From NCBI GenBank assembly GCA_025449725.1, contig JANWIU010000119.1, positions 1 through 16,706 of the forward strand: a DNA stretch of 16,706 bases. Direction: 5' to 3'. The position numbers and the translations under genes are program-made. This document shows, piece by piece, positions 7,489-14,535 of the stretch. Source of the stretch: Pseudobdellovibrio sp. (lineage in GTDB: Bacteria; Bdellovibrionota; Bdellovibrionia; Bdellovibrionales; Bdellovibrionaceae). Under the pieces are notes generated by a model. The model made no database searches, was not told where the DNA came from, and saw nothing but the letters and a program-made list of their open reading frames with translations. Position 1 is the stretch's first letter. Every line of letters begins with the position of its first letter.

Positions 7489-7698
7489 GTGAGTAAAGAT
7501 TTAAAAGATCAGAATCCAAAAGATGAAGCGCAATTCCCTACCACTACAACCGGATTTATTATTTTCATATTTAAGAAAATCATTGAGAAAAAAAAGTACT
7601 GGTTGATTCCGTTTTGGAGCCTGCTCCTGGCTATTGCGCTTATTTTGTTTTTGGGCGGAAACGGCGCGCTGTTACCGGCCATCTATATGTCATTTTAA
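7489..7698 (+). CDS. DUF5989-type single-pass microprotein with C-terminal AIYMSF
   Basis: A 69-aa protein starting at GTG 7489, with a strong AAAGGA ribosome binding site at 7476-7481 (7-nt spacing). A hydrophilic N-terminus (about 1-22) is followed by a basic patch KKIIEKKKYW and one membrane helix (about 38-56). It then ends in GNGALLPAIYMSF. Layout, size and the Pro-x-Ile-Tyr ending match the DUF5989 family. The basic patch before the helix predicts the C-terminus outside the cytoplasm. The last six residues resemble the C-terminal tyrosine hexapeptide (FIYxxF-like) that carries the acyl group in DltX/MBOAT systems, with Y66 as the candidate tyrosine; that link is inference. Its stop overlaps the 3' end of the convergent SGNH gene by 9 bp. 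Confidence 0.8.
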   Translation: MSKDLKDQNPKDEAQFPTTTTGFIIFIFKKIIEKKKYWLIPFWSLLLAIALILFLGGNGALLPAIYMSF

Positions 7699-8709
7699 AT
7701 TTTTTAAATCTTTAGCCAGTTGCTGCGCAACCAATTGGTAAACTATAGGTGAGGGGTGACCTTCAGGAATCTGATTGGCAGGGTCTGCCGGATCCCAAAC
7801 CTTTGTATGATCAATAATATCAACGCCGAATTCATTTAACAAAGTCCGAAGTCTGGGCGCAGACTTTTTAGTTATCGGATTTATCACCACATAGAACTTT
7901 CCATTCTTGTACTTCGAAACAAACTCTTCTTTTATTGCTGCCAGAATTTTTGCTGTCAGCCTGATATCTGCGTCACTGAAGCTTAAGTAGCTGCTGGCTT
8001 TAGACATCAGCGTATCTAAAAGCACACTCTTCTTTGCTAACAACAACAAAGGAGAATACCGGTGGCCGGATTCGAATGTGCCTTTAAAAACAAGCTTATC
8101 TTCAGAATCAAGTGCGTAGTAAGGGAATTGTGAACCCCACTCAGTTGCAATGGCCCAGGTTCCGTTTGTTCTGTTTACCTGATCATCGACGTAAAAAAAC
8201 AGTCCCACGTTTTTTTCAGGGTTAGGTGGGGCTTCCTTAGTTAAGTCAGAAAATTGTAAAAGCTCTAAGATATGCTGGGCTCCGAACCCGGGGCCGCCGT
8301 AGTTTTTTATAACTGCAAAATCAGTTAGTGGCGCTAACTGACTTGCGATGGTTTCTCCATCGTTGACGCCTTTTCCTAAAACATCTGATCCACCGAATAA
8401 GAAAAGTTGTCCGGAATCGCCGGGTGATTTCGTTTTGTTTAAGACAACCCTGCGCCCGAACTCATCTGTTGTGAATGTAGTATCGAATGAACCCCACCTG
8501 TCTTTTAAGGCCCAACGTCCTTTGCAATTAGGTTTGTATCCTCCAACCAGGGATCTTGTACTTTTTCCGCAAGTCCATTCTACAAAGTTGTCGGAATCAT
8601 CTTGCTGGGTCAATTTTGAATAGATAAATTCAGCGGCTATGCCTGAAACAGCGAATGTAAAAATAACAAGCACAGCGTTCTGAAAATAATTTTTAATTCC
8701 TTTTTTCAT
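7690..8709 (-). CDS. Membrane-anchored SGNH-like protein with altered catalytic motifs
   Basis: A 339-aa protein with an N-terminal signal anchor (about residues 9-27). Block I is FLFGGSDVLGKGV, so the nucleophile serine is kept (S108). Block II is NYGGPGFGAQ (136-145). At block III the GxND is replaced by YVDD (173-176). At the C-terminal block the motif reads PEGHPSP, with H318 kept and Glu316 where a relative in the same operon has Asp (DPHP). It may be active with altered oxyanion chemistry or partly impaired. It is the last gene of the DUF5989-MBOAT-SGNH-SGNH operon: its ATG overlaps the upstream SGNH stop (ATGA, 4 nt). Its own stop overlaps the convergent microprotein gene, leaving no room for a conventional terminator between the two units. 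Confidence 0.78.
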   Translation of the reverse strand: MKKGIKNYFQNAVLVIFTFAVSGIAAEFIYSKLTQQDDSDNFVEWTCGKSTRSLVGGYKPNCKGRWALKDRWGSFDTTFTTDEFGRRVVLNKTKSPGDSGQLFLFGGSDVLGKGVNDGETIASQLAPLTDFAVIKNYGGPGFGAQHILELLQFSDLTKEAPPNPEKNVGLFFYVDDQVNRTNGTWAIATEWGSQFPYYALDSEDKLVFKGTFESGHRYSPLLLLAKKSVLLDTLMSKASSYLSFSDADIRLTAKILAAIKEEFVSKYKNGKFYVVINPITKKSAPRLRTLLNEFGVDIIDHTKVWDPADPANQIPEGHPSPIVYQLVAQQLAKDLKNLK

Positions 8710-9716
8710 ATTCCGGCACCCAGCACATTATTTTTTAAGAAAAAATCAACAAGCACATCGGCCATAACCTTGTGGCCTTCGGCATTTGGATGTGGGTCAT
8801 TAGGCTTTACCCAAATCTGACTTTCTTTACCACCGTAAAGTGTTTGAAAAGCCGGAAACGTATTAAGTGTTTGAAGGCCCATGCCTTCGAACGCACCCTG
8901 AATATTTACGTATAATTGCTGATAAGGACTTTCTTTTGAAAGATCATGAAAATCCGGAACGATCATAATTAAAAGCGGAATGTTTTTTTCTGCCAGAAAA
9001 TTCTTTAATTGCAGAAGCTCGCTTCTGGTCTGCTTCCATGGTGGGCTTTCTTCGTGATAGAGCTGATTATAATAGTTAACTAAGCTTTTATATTTGTTTT
9101 TAAAAAGCATTCCCAGAATGTCGTTATAAAAAAAAGAGCCCAGGTAGGTTTGTTGCAATAACCAGCTGTCTTTACCGACTTCACGGGGTTCGATATCGCC
9201 GATGAAATAATGAAATATAACCATATCAGGCTTAACAGAATCAAATTGCCGGTACAGCAACTTCGTTGCTGAGGTGACACTGTAGTTTCCTATTCCTGCA
9301 TTTATAAAATTAAACCTGGTCGTATCTTTCTTATTTAATTCTTCTTCAGCAACGAAAGAAAAAACCTGCTTTTCTTCAACTCCCCATCCCAAAGTCACCG
9401 AAGACCCGGCAACATAGATGCGCTTTTCGCCGTTGGGTTTTGGTGTAGTGAGCTCTCGGCTGCGGTTACCGAGGGAGTTTAACTTTACATCTACTCCCAT
9501 CAGGTGAGCAGAACCGTTGGCCTTATGTATATGACTAATTTCATTTGCCGGGTCACGGGTCTTCAACTCCAGCCCGTACTTCAGCATTTCAATATTATAA
9601 ATGACGACTTTGCCGGAAATAATGCGAATGGCGATTTCGCCTGCCCCAAACGAAAGAATGACTGCAAAAGTAAAAAATAAAATTGCATGCAGAGCTTCTT
9701 TTTTTTTAAATTTCAC
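8706..9716 (-). CDS. Membrane-anchored SGNH acyltransferase-like protein next to the MBOAT
   Basis: A 336-aa protein starting at GTG 9716-9714 (GGA with about 6-nt spacing upstream). A basic N-terminus and signal anchor (about residues 10-30) place the domain in the periplasm. NSLGNRSRE (80-88) leads into block I VAGSSVTLGWGV, nucleophile S106. Block II is INAGIGNYS (138-146). Block III is atypical, FHYFIGD (168-174), without the canonical Asn. Block V is NDPHPNAEGH, with D307 and H309. Its position directly after the MBOAT (11-nt gap) is that of the second transferase (DltD or PatB/AlgX role). Such a protein takes the acyl group from the membrane step and passes it to the final polymer. Acyl group and acceptor are not visible. 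Confidence 0.82.
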   Translation of the reverse strand: MKFKKKEALHAILFFTFAVILSFGAGEIAIRIISGKVVIYNIEMLKYGLELKTRDPANEISHIHKANGSAHLMGVDVKLNSLGNRSRELTTPKPNGEKRIYVAGSSVTLGWGVEEKQVFSFVAEEELNKKDTTRFNFINAGIGNYSVTSATKLLYRQFDSVKPDMVIFHYFIGDIEPREVGKDSWLLQQTYLGSFFYNDILGMLFKNKYKSLVNYYNQLYHEESPPWKQTRSELLQLKNFLAEKNIPLLIMIVPDFHDLSKESPYQQLYVNIQGAFEGMGLQTLNTFPAFQTLYGGKESQIWVKPNDPHPNAEGHKVMADVLVDFFLKNNVLGAGI

Positions 9717-9727
9717 AACCTGTCCGA

Positions 9728-11092
9728 TTAAAACTGAAAGTAAATAAAGGGCTGATCCATTTCATTCTGGTGAGTCACGCTTAAATATGTCAATACAAAA
9801 AGCAGCACAGTCGCAACGTAGTAAAGGGTCCAGCGCTGCCATGTGCGCCCGCTAAGTTTTTGTTGAATGGACGTATAATTTCTTTGAACAAATTGAATAA
9901 TTTCAAGCGATAGAATCAGTCCTGCGGCCATGATCATATTGAACGAATTAGCAAAAGTTGGTGCTCCTCCGGAAAACAGACGGCTGACCACAATTAAACT
10001 ATCTTCCAGACTGGTGCTTCGAAAAAATATGAGTGTAAAAGAAAAATATACGTAAGTTAGTACAACGCCGAACCATTTGCTTTTGATTTTAAGATTAAAC
10101 CAGCCAAAACGTGATTGGAAATGCAGATAAGCTACGATCAGTCCATTAAGTGCGGCCCAAACTGTGAAAGTTAAACCGGTGCCGTGCCACAAGCCACTGA
10201 GAATAAAAACCAGCATTATATTAAAAAATGTACGAAGAGCCGACTTCCGGCTTCCGCCCAAAGGAATATAAACGTAATCACGGAACCACCCCGTCAGCGA
10301 CATATGCCAGCGCCGCCAAAACTCCGCCAGATTTGTTGAGTTGAAAGGGTGATCAAAATTCAAACTTAGTTCAAAACCCATGACTCTCGCACAACCCCGT
10401 GCAATATCGGAATAACCTGAAAAATCACAATAAAGCTGAATAGCAAAGGCAAGGGCAGCGATAATGCAATCGGTACCGGAACTTTGCGCCGGACTGCTGA
10501 AAACAGGATTCACCAACTGCGCAATGTAATCTGCAATCACAATTTTTTTATAAAACCCTACAAGCATCAACAGTAACCCACTGGCTACACGCTTAACTTC
10601 AAAGTGATGAACGTCATAGAATTGCTTCAACAGATTCTGCGGACGTTCGATAGGCCCGGCCACCAGTTGCGGATAAAACATGACGTAAAGCGCGTACGTG
10701 ATAAAATTGCGTTCGGCTTTTTGTCTTCCGCGTGTGACTTCAATGACGTAACTCATCGATTGTAGTGTATGAAAAGATAATCCGATCGGAAGCAGAATAG
10801 AATAGCCGGTAAAAAAATTAAAGTATTTAAAGCCGATTAACGTTAAGACATTGGCTCCAATACTGAATATCAGCCAATGCTTCTTCCGTGGGGAAGACTC
10901 AATAAGTAAAGCCAGACTGTAATCTAAAACAATTAAGAACAAAAGAATGAAGATATATTCCGGAATATATTTCATGTAAAAAAAGCAACTTGCCGCCAAT
11001 AAAAAAGCGTTTCGAAAACGATGAGGCAACAGAAAATAAAGTGTGGTTACGACTGGAAAAAATGCTAAAAAAGCCCAAGAGTTAAATAGCAT
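9728..11092 (-). CDS. MBOAT family O-acyltransferase (AlgI/DltB type) with C-terminal FIYFQF
   Basis: A 454-aa polytopic membrane protein of the AlgI/DltB/PatA group. Characteristic segments include YPQLVAGPIERP (140-151), QLYCDFSGYSDIARG (219-233) and EFWRRWHMSLTGWFRDYVYI (257-276) containing H263. The near-invariant catalytic histidine of the family is H303 in SGLWHGTG. In this family the enzyme moves an acyl group from a cytoplasmic thioester through the membrane. The extreme C-terminus is FIYFQF (449-454), matching the acyl-shuttle hexapeptide with Y451 as predicted carrier. The length is slightly below AlgI, but all core motifs are present. The gene starts 2 nt after the stop of a 47-aa microprotein and is followed by two SGNH genes. 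It is the centre of the operon and the surest functional call here. Confidence 0.93.
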   Translation of the reverse strand: MLFNSWAFLAFFPVVTTLYFLLPHRFRNAFLLAASCFFYMKYIPEYIFILLFLIVLDYSLALLIESSPRKKHWLIFSIGANVLTLIGFKYFNFFTGYSILLPIGLSFHTLQSMSYVIEVTRGRQKAERNFITYALYVMFYPQLVAGPIERPQNLLKQFYDVHHFEVKRVASGLLLMLVGFYKKIVIADYIAQLVNPVFSSPAQSSGTDCIIAALAFAIQLYCDFSGYSDIARGCARVMGFELSLNFDHPFNSTNLAEFWRRWHMSLTGWFRDYVYIPLGGSRKSALRTFFNIMLVFILSGLWHGTGLTFTVWAALNGLIVAYLHFQSRFGWFNLKIKSKWFGVVLTYVYFSFTLIFFRSTSLEDSLIVVSRLFSGGAPTFANSFNMIMAAGLILSLEIIQFVQRNYTSIQQKLSGRTWQRWTLYYVATVLLFVLTYLSVTHQNEMDQPFIYFQF

Positions 11093-11094
11093 TT

Positions 11095-11238
11095 TTAGTT
11101 AGTGTAAATAAATGATGTTGGCATGGGGCTCGTTAGGTTTAAGTAAATGGCAATACACAGAACTATCAACACAATTATGACCGGAATAAGTAAAAAAAAT
11201 TTCCGTTCTTTTATGTAAGAAAGCATTCGCACAACCAT
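11095..11238 (-). CDS. DUF5989-like single-pass microprotein ending in FIYTN
   Basis: A 47-aa frame, ATG at 11238-11236 and TAA at 11097-11095, with an in-frame TAG just upstream that fixes the 5' limit. A basic segment (YIKERKFF, 8-15) precedes one strong membrane helix (about 16-34), then a short tail ending PTSFIYTN. This matches the layout of the 69-aa DUF5989 protein and of DltX: a single helix, predicted C-terminus outside, and a tyrosine (Y45) near the end. The tail is one residue shorter than a hexapeptide FIYxxF and lacks the last Phe. The stop is 2 nt before the MBOAT ATG, so coupling is likely and strongly supports a real gene. An alternative start is the ATG at residue 5; no clear ribosome binding site is seen for either. 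It is easily missed because of its size. Confidence 0.78.
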   Translation of the reverse strand: MVVRMLSYIKERKFFLLIPVIIVLIVLCIAIYLNLTSPMPTSFIYTN

Positions 11239-11284
11239 GATCTAACGATAGTTCAACAAGAACTGAATTGCAAAAAAATTACTG

Positions 11285-12148
11285 TTATTTCAAAGTTGAA
11301 AGAAAGGCCCAGAGAGCATTCGTCTCAGTCTCATTCAGCTGCTTTAACAAGTGAACCGGCATAGGTGGCCGCAATAGGTTCCCGGTTACCGGCGATTGCC
11401 CGGTAAGAATCATTTGTTTGAAACTTCCTTCACTGTAAGCTGCAAAATTACCTAACCGAATATCGGCAGCAGGTGGCCATGAGGGATCGCCTCCCGGAAT
11501 GTTTCCTCCGGCAAAATTTGACTGATGGCAACCAACACAAGAGCTGGCTAAGTATTTTCCGAATTCATAAGTAGGCCCTTCGGCAGGCTTTTCAGCGAAA
11601 CCTTTCGCATGATCTATTTCAAACGCAGGAAACATGACCGGCATTTTTCCTGCAACAGCTAATATGTGTGAGATAGGGCCGAAAGTATTTTGGTGACTTT
11701 CTTTTTCAACGGCGGGAACACTTCGTACATAGGCAATCACCGCTGCTAAATCACCCTTACTTATGCCTTCAAAATCAAACGACGGCATAAATCGTAAAGA
11801 ACGGCCCTCTTTGTGAATTCCATATCGAATAGCCCGTGCGATGTCTTCATCAGTCCAGTCTTTAAGATTATAAGGTGTAATATTGGCGCCGTGAATGCTA
11901 CCCATAGCAGGATCTTCCATAATGAGAGCACCCGACAAATCGGCACCGTGGCAATCGATACAACCGTTTCTAACGGAATAAATTCTTTTACCCAATTCAA
12001 TGTCAGCTTGAATTACCTCTTCATGAATCTGAATTTCAGGTTTCACAAATTGTCGATCGGCTTTTTTATTAAATGTGAATTTCACAAATCCAACGATCGC
12101 TGCGATAGTGATAACTAGGCCGATAAAAATATTTCTAACTATTTTCAT
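11285..12148 (-). CDS. Membrane-anchored di-heme cytochrome c
   Basis: A 287-aa protein with an N-terminal signal anchor (about residues 5-24) and two class I cytochrome c domains. Heme sites are CIDCH (63-67) and CVGCH (204-208). Probable sixth ligands are M121 in RFMPSF and M263 in RPPMPV, each placed about 55-60 residues after its heme site, as expected. The protein therefore sits on the periplasmic face and carries electrons to or from a membrane or periplasmic partner, as in cytochrome subunits of dehydrogenases. No dehydrogenase or oxidase is encoded nearby, so the partner is unknown. A good ribosome binding site (AGGAAA) precedes the ATG. It lies 21 nt downstream of an unknown gene on the same strand and 46 nt upstream of the acylation operon, with no clear terminator in between. 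Confidence 0.92.
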   Translation of the reverse strand: MKIVRNIFIGLVITIAAIVGFVKFTFNKKADRQFVKPEIQIHEEVIQADIELGKRIYSVRNGCIDCHGADLSGALIMEDPAMGSIHGANITPYNLKDWTDEDIARAIRYGIHKEGRSLRFMPSFDFEGISKGDLAAVIAYVRSVPAVEKESHQNTFGPISHILAVAGKMPVMFPAFEIDHAKGFAEKPAEGPTYEFGKYLASSCVGCHQSNFAGGNIPGGDPSWPPAADIRLGNFAAYSEGSFKQMILTGQSPVTGNLLRPPMPVHLLKQLNETETNALWAFLSTLK

Positions 12149-12169
12149 TTGATATTTCCTGCTTCAGGT

Positions 12170-12607
12170 TTATTTAAGTTTGGATTTTAATTCTTCTGAA
12201 AAGGCGGTGGACTTAAACGGCATGCCGCCGGCTTTAAAAACGCTGTTTTCGCGGTTCCATTCAAGCTTACTTAACTGACCGGCAGGCCCGCGGCTTTCTG
12301 CTAACGGTGCCCAAGTGACTTTATCGATTTCAACTCCTGCAATGGGTTCTGTCGGAAGTTCGCAAAAGTGATTTCGAAGATAAGATAAATCATGATCCTT
12401 CATGACTTCTGCGACCTCGGCGTTGGTCCATAAAACATCTACGGTGTTATCAACACACCAAGTGATCATATTTTTTTGGGTCCCAACACCAAACAAAGCA
12501 TTTAGGGCCTCTTTGAAACTGGAAGAGCCCAGCTTCTCCCGGCCTAATAAAACGAGCAACAGCACAAGAGCAAGAAACAACACTTTCACCAGCAATTTTG
12601 AATTCAT
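12170..12607 (-). CDS. Hypothetical membrane-anchored periplasmic protein, partner of the cytochrome c
   Basis: A 145-aa protein of unrecognised family. It has a very hydrophobic N-terminal helix (about residues 7-22) and then a soluble, presumably periplasmic domain rich in Trp and acidic residues. Two cysteines (C51 in TWCVDN and C82 in HFCELP) could form a disulphide. There is no CxxCH, so it is not itself a c-type cytochrome. Only 21 nt separate it from the cytochrome gene downstream, so the two are probably co-transcribed and may interact. The ATG at 12607-12605 is close behind AGG. Its 5' end faces the divergent AlkD-like gene across 67 bp. Confidence 0.7.
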   Translation of the reverse strand: MNSKLLVKVLFLALVLLLVLLGREKLGSSSFKEALNALFGVGTQKNMITWCVDNTVDVLWTNAEVAEVMKDHDLSYLRNHFCELPTEPIAGVEIDKVTWAPLAESRGPAGQLSKLEWNRENSVFKAGGMPFKSTAFSEELKSKLK

Positions 12608-12674
12608 GACCTAAGTTATACTGAATAATTCTAAACCCGACAAGTGTTGTAGAAAGAAGCCAGTATGATATTTT

Positions 12675-13454
12675 ATGAATATGAAAAGAACCGCTTCGGG
12701 AAAGTCTTCGTATACTTTGGAGATCGAAACCCGCCTTAAGAAAATGGCTCCTAAAAAGCCGAACCTAAAGTTTTCTGATGAATATATTTTGGGAAACAAC
12801 TTTAAGGGCTCTTCTTCGCTTAAATTACTTAGAATCAAAATTCCGGACTTACGAAAATTTGCGGCAGCAAATCTGGAAAAAGCAAAGCCGTTTGACCCGT
12901 CTTTGTTGCCTGAAATGAAGAAGCTTTGGTTCGAATCCGATATCTTTGAGGCCAAGCATATTCCGTTATACTGGCTTGAAAACCAAAGTGTTGAAATGCT
13001 TTTGAAGAACCAAAAAGAGATCCTGTCATGGGCCGGTGAGATCGATAACTGGGCCCATTCAGACAGCTACTGCTCAACCCTTTCTAAACTTTTTGAAGCG
13101 GATCAACGCAGCCTTTTGCCAGCCTACTTGAAATGGAATTCGCACAATAATTCATGGTTACGACGCTGCTCTATGGTGGGGACTTTTTATTATTCCCGGT
13201 CGCGAAAAGTGCAGCCGAGTTTTAAGTTGGCAAAGCAGTTGGTAGACCCGCATTTTAAGGCTAAAGAGTACTATGTACAAAAGGCCGTGGGATGGACTAT
13301 CAGAGAGATGTACAATGTCTATCCTTCTGAAACTATTGGATATATTGAAAACAATTTGCACCAAATCAGCCCGATCGCCTGGGTTGCGGCCAGTGAGAAG
13401 CTGCCGGTCAAAATTAAGAAAAATTTGCTTACAAAAAGGAAACAACTGCGATGA
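12675..13454 (+). CDS. AlkD-family DNA alkylation repair glycosylase
   Basis: A 259-aa all-helical protein of the AlkD/HEAT-repeat glycosylase family, which removes alkylated bases without flipping them into a pocket. Residues match the AlkD active cleft: W126 and D130 in IDNWAHSD (the Trp and catalytic Asp), WLRR at 161-164 (phosphate-contacting Arg), and W207 in VQKAVGWTIREMY. Spacing between these agrees with AlkD. The gene begins MNMKR, with the ATG at 12675 or at 12681, and neither has a strong ribosome binding site. Its stop overlaps the start of the lipoprotein gene (ATGA), so a DNA repair enzyme and an outer lipoprotein are translated as a pair. That pairing has no obvious functional logic. 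Confidence 0.85.
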   Translation: MNMKRTASGKSSYTLEIETRLKKMAPKKPNLKFSDEYILGNNFKGSSSLKLLRIKIPDLRKFAAANLEKAKPFDPSLLPEMKKLWFESDIFEAKHIPLYWLENQSVEMLLKNQKEILSWAGEIDNWAHSDSYCSTLSKLFEADQRSLLPAYLKWNSHNNSWLRRCSMVGTFYYSRSRKVQPSFKLAKQLVDPHFKAKEYYVQKAVGWTIREMYNVYPSETIGYIENNLHQISPIAWVAASEKLPVKIKKNLLTKRKQLR

Positions 13455-14434
13455 AAAAACAGCTCTATTTTTTAACTGCCGCCGTTTTAACTTTCATTTT
13501 TTTAGGATGCGCTTCTGCACCTTACGATAGCGGGCTTGCACCTAAAGTTACAAAGAAAGAACCCAATAATCTTTACGGCCGTTTTAAAACCACGGACGGC
13601 CTTAGAATGTTTGCTCAATGGTGGACACCTGTCGGCGGACCTTCAAAGGCAGCTATCATTATGGTTCATGGATTAAAGGATCACAGCCGCCGTTACGCCG
13701 ACGCCGCCCAGAAGCTGACAAAAAATAACTATTCGGTATACGCGTTTGATCTGCGGGGCCATGGCGATTCCGAAGGCCAAAGAGTCTGGGTGGAATCCTT
13801 CGATGATTACGTCAACGACTTACAAACTTTTTACGACATTGTTCAAAAAAAAGAGCCTAATAAGCCGATCTTTTTGTTCGGGCACAGCATGGGCGGAGCC
13901 ATCGTCACATTGTTTTCACTTCGGCATTCTCGCCCGGTGGCAGGCATGGTGTTGAGTGGTCCGGCTTTGAAGCTGGATGTGAGCTCTTTCACGACGGGAT
14001 CTACAAAATATTTGGTTGCGCCACTTATGCCGACTTTGGCTGTTCTAAGTTTGGATGAAAGTAATTTTTCACGAGACCCAAAAGTGGTGGAAGCCATTAA
14101 TAATGACCCTTTGATTTATCATGATGCCGGCCCTGCCCACACAGCAAAAGAACTGTTCAAAGCGGTCGAGAAAATTCAGGAAGAAATGGTGAAAATTGAT
14201 ACGCCGTTTTTAACAATGCATGGGCAAGAAGATAAGCTGACGATGTATGAAGGCAGTACAGATCTGTTTCAAATTTCAAAAGCTAAAGGTAAAGCGTTAA
14301 AGCTTTATCAAGCCGCTTATCATGATCTTCTTCACGAGCCCGAAAAAGACAAAGTGTTCAACGATATGCTGGCTTGGTTAGAAGGACGAATGTCCAGTCC
14401 GCAACCGGCTGCGCCTACCACTCCGAAACAATAA
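13451..14434 (+). CDS. Alpha/beta-hydrolase lipoprotein (monoglyceride lipase-like, S33/hydrolase_4)
   Basis: A 327-aa protein with a lipoprotein signal peptide: MKKQ, hydrophobic core, lipobox FLGC with acylated C20. It is therefore exported and membrane-tethered. The domain is a serine aminopeptidase/monoacylglycerol lipase-type hydrolase. The oxyanion-loop motif is VHGLKDHSRRY (72-82), with FDLRGHGDSEG (99-109) further on. The nucleophile elbow is GHSMGG with S146, the acid is D261 in HGQEDKL, and the histidine is H291 in YHDLLHEPE. All triad residues are present, so it should be active on lipids or other esters in the envelope. The C-terminus is a short Pro/Thr/Ala-rich tail. AAGGA 10 nt upstream of the ATG and the 4-nt overlap with the AlkD-like gene support this start. 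Confidence 0.88.
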   Translation: MKKQLYFLTAAVLTFIFLGCASAPYDSGLAPKVTKKEPNNLYGRFKTTDGLRMFAQWWTPVGGPSKAAIIMVHGLKDHSRRYADAAQKLTKNNYSVYAFDLRGHGDSEGQRVWVESFDDYVNDLQTFYDIVQKKEPNKPIFLFGHSMGGAIVTLFSLRHSRPVAGMVLSGPALKLDVSSFTTGSTKYLVAPLMPTLAVLSLDESNFSRDPKVVEAINNDPLIYHDAGPAHTAKELFKAVEKIQEEMVKIDTPFLTMHGQEDKLTMYEGSTDLFQISKAKGKALKLYQAAYHDLLHEPEKDKVFNDMLAWLEGRMSSPQPAAPTTPKQ

Positions 14435-14445
14435 CTTCTTGGTTA

Positions 14446-14473
14446 CAGGACCATAGCCCTGTCGCTGGTCCTG
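14446..14473. repeat. Perfect 8-bp inverted repeat between hydrolase and regulator genes
   Basis: CAGGACCA and TGGTCCTG flank a 12-nt loop. No T-run follows on either side, so it is not a standard intrinsic terminator. It could be an operator, a transcript-end hairpin or chance. The remainder of the 101-bp gap holds the regulator's GAGGGA ribosome binding site at 14525-14530. Confidence 0.4.
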
Positions 14474-14535
14474 ATCGGTGCCGAAAATCTAAAGGTAAAT
14501 GCCAATTGTTCCGAACTGTTACGTGAGGGAAAAAT

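Noticed and set aside
11245..11273. Possible promoter on the minus strand (TTGCAA, 17-nt spacer, TATCGT) and a small dyad AGTTC-5-GAACT in front of the 47-aa gene
   Set aside because: The predicted transcript would start on the ATG itself, the -10 is weak and the dyad is only 5 bp. It is compatible with a separate promoter for the acylation operon but not strong enough to annotate.
12611..13077. Minus-strand open frames of 80-114 codons across the AlkD-like gene
   Set aside because: They are antisense shadows of a gene with matching AlkD active-site residues and show no domain or sensible upstream signal.
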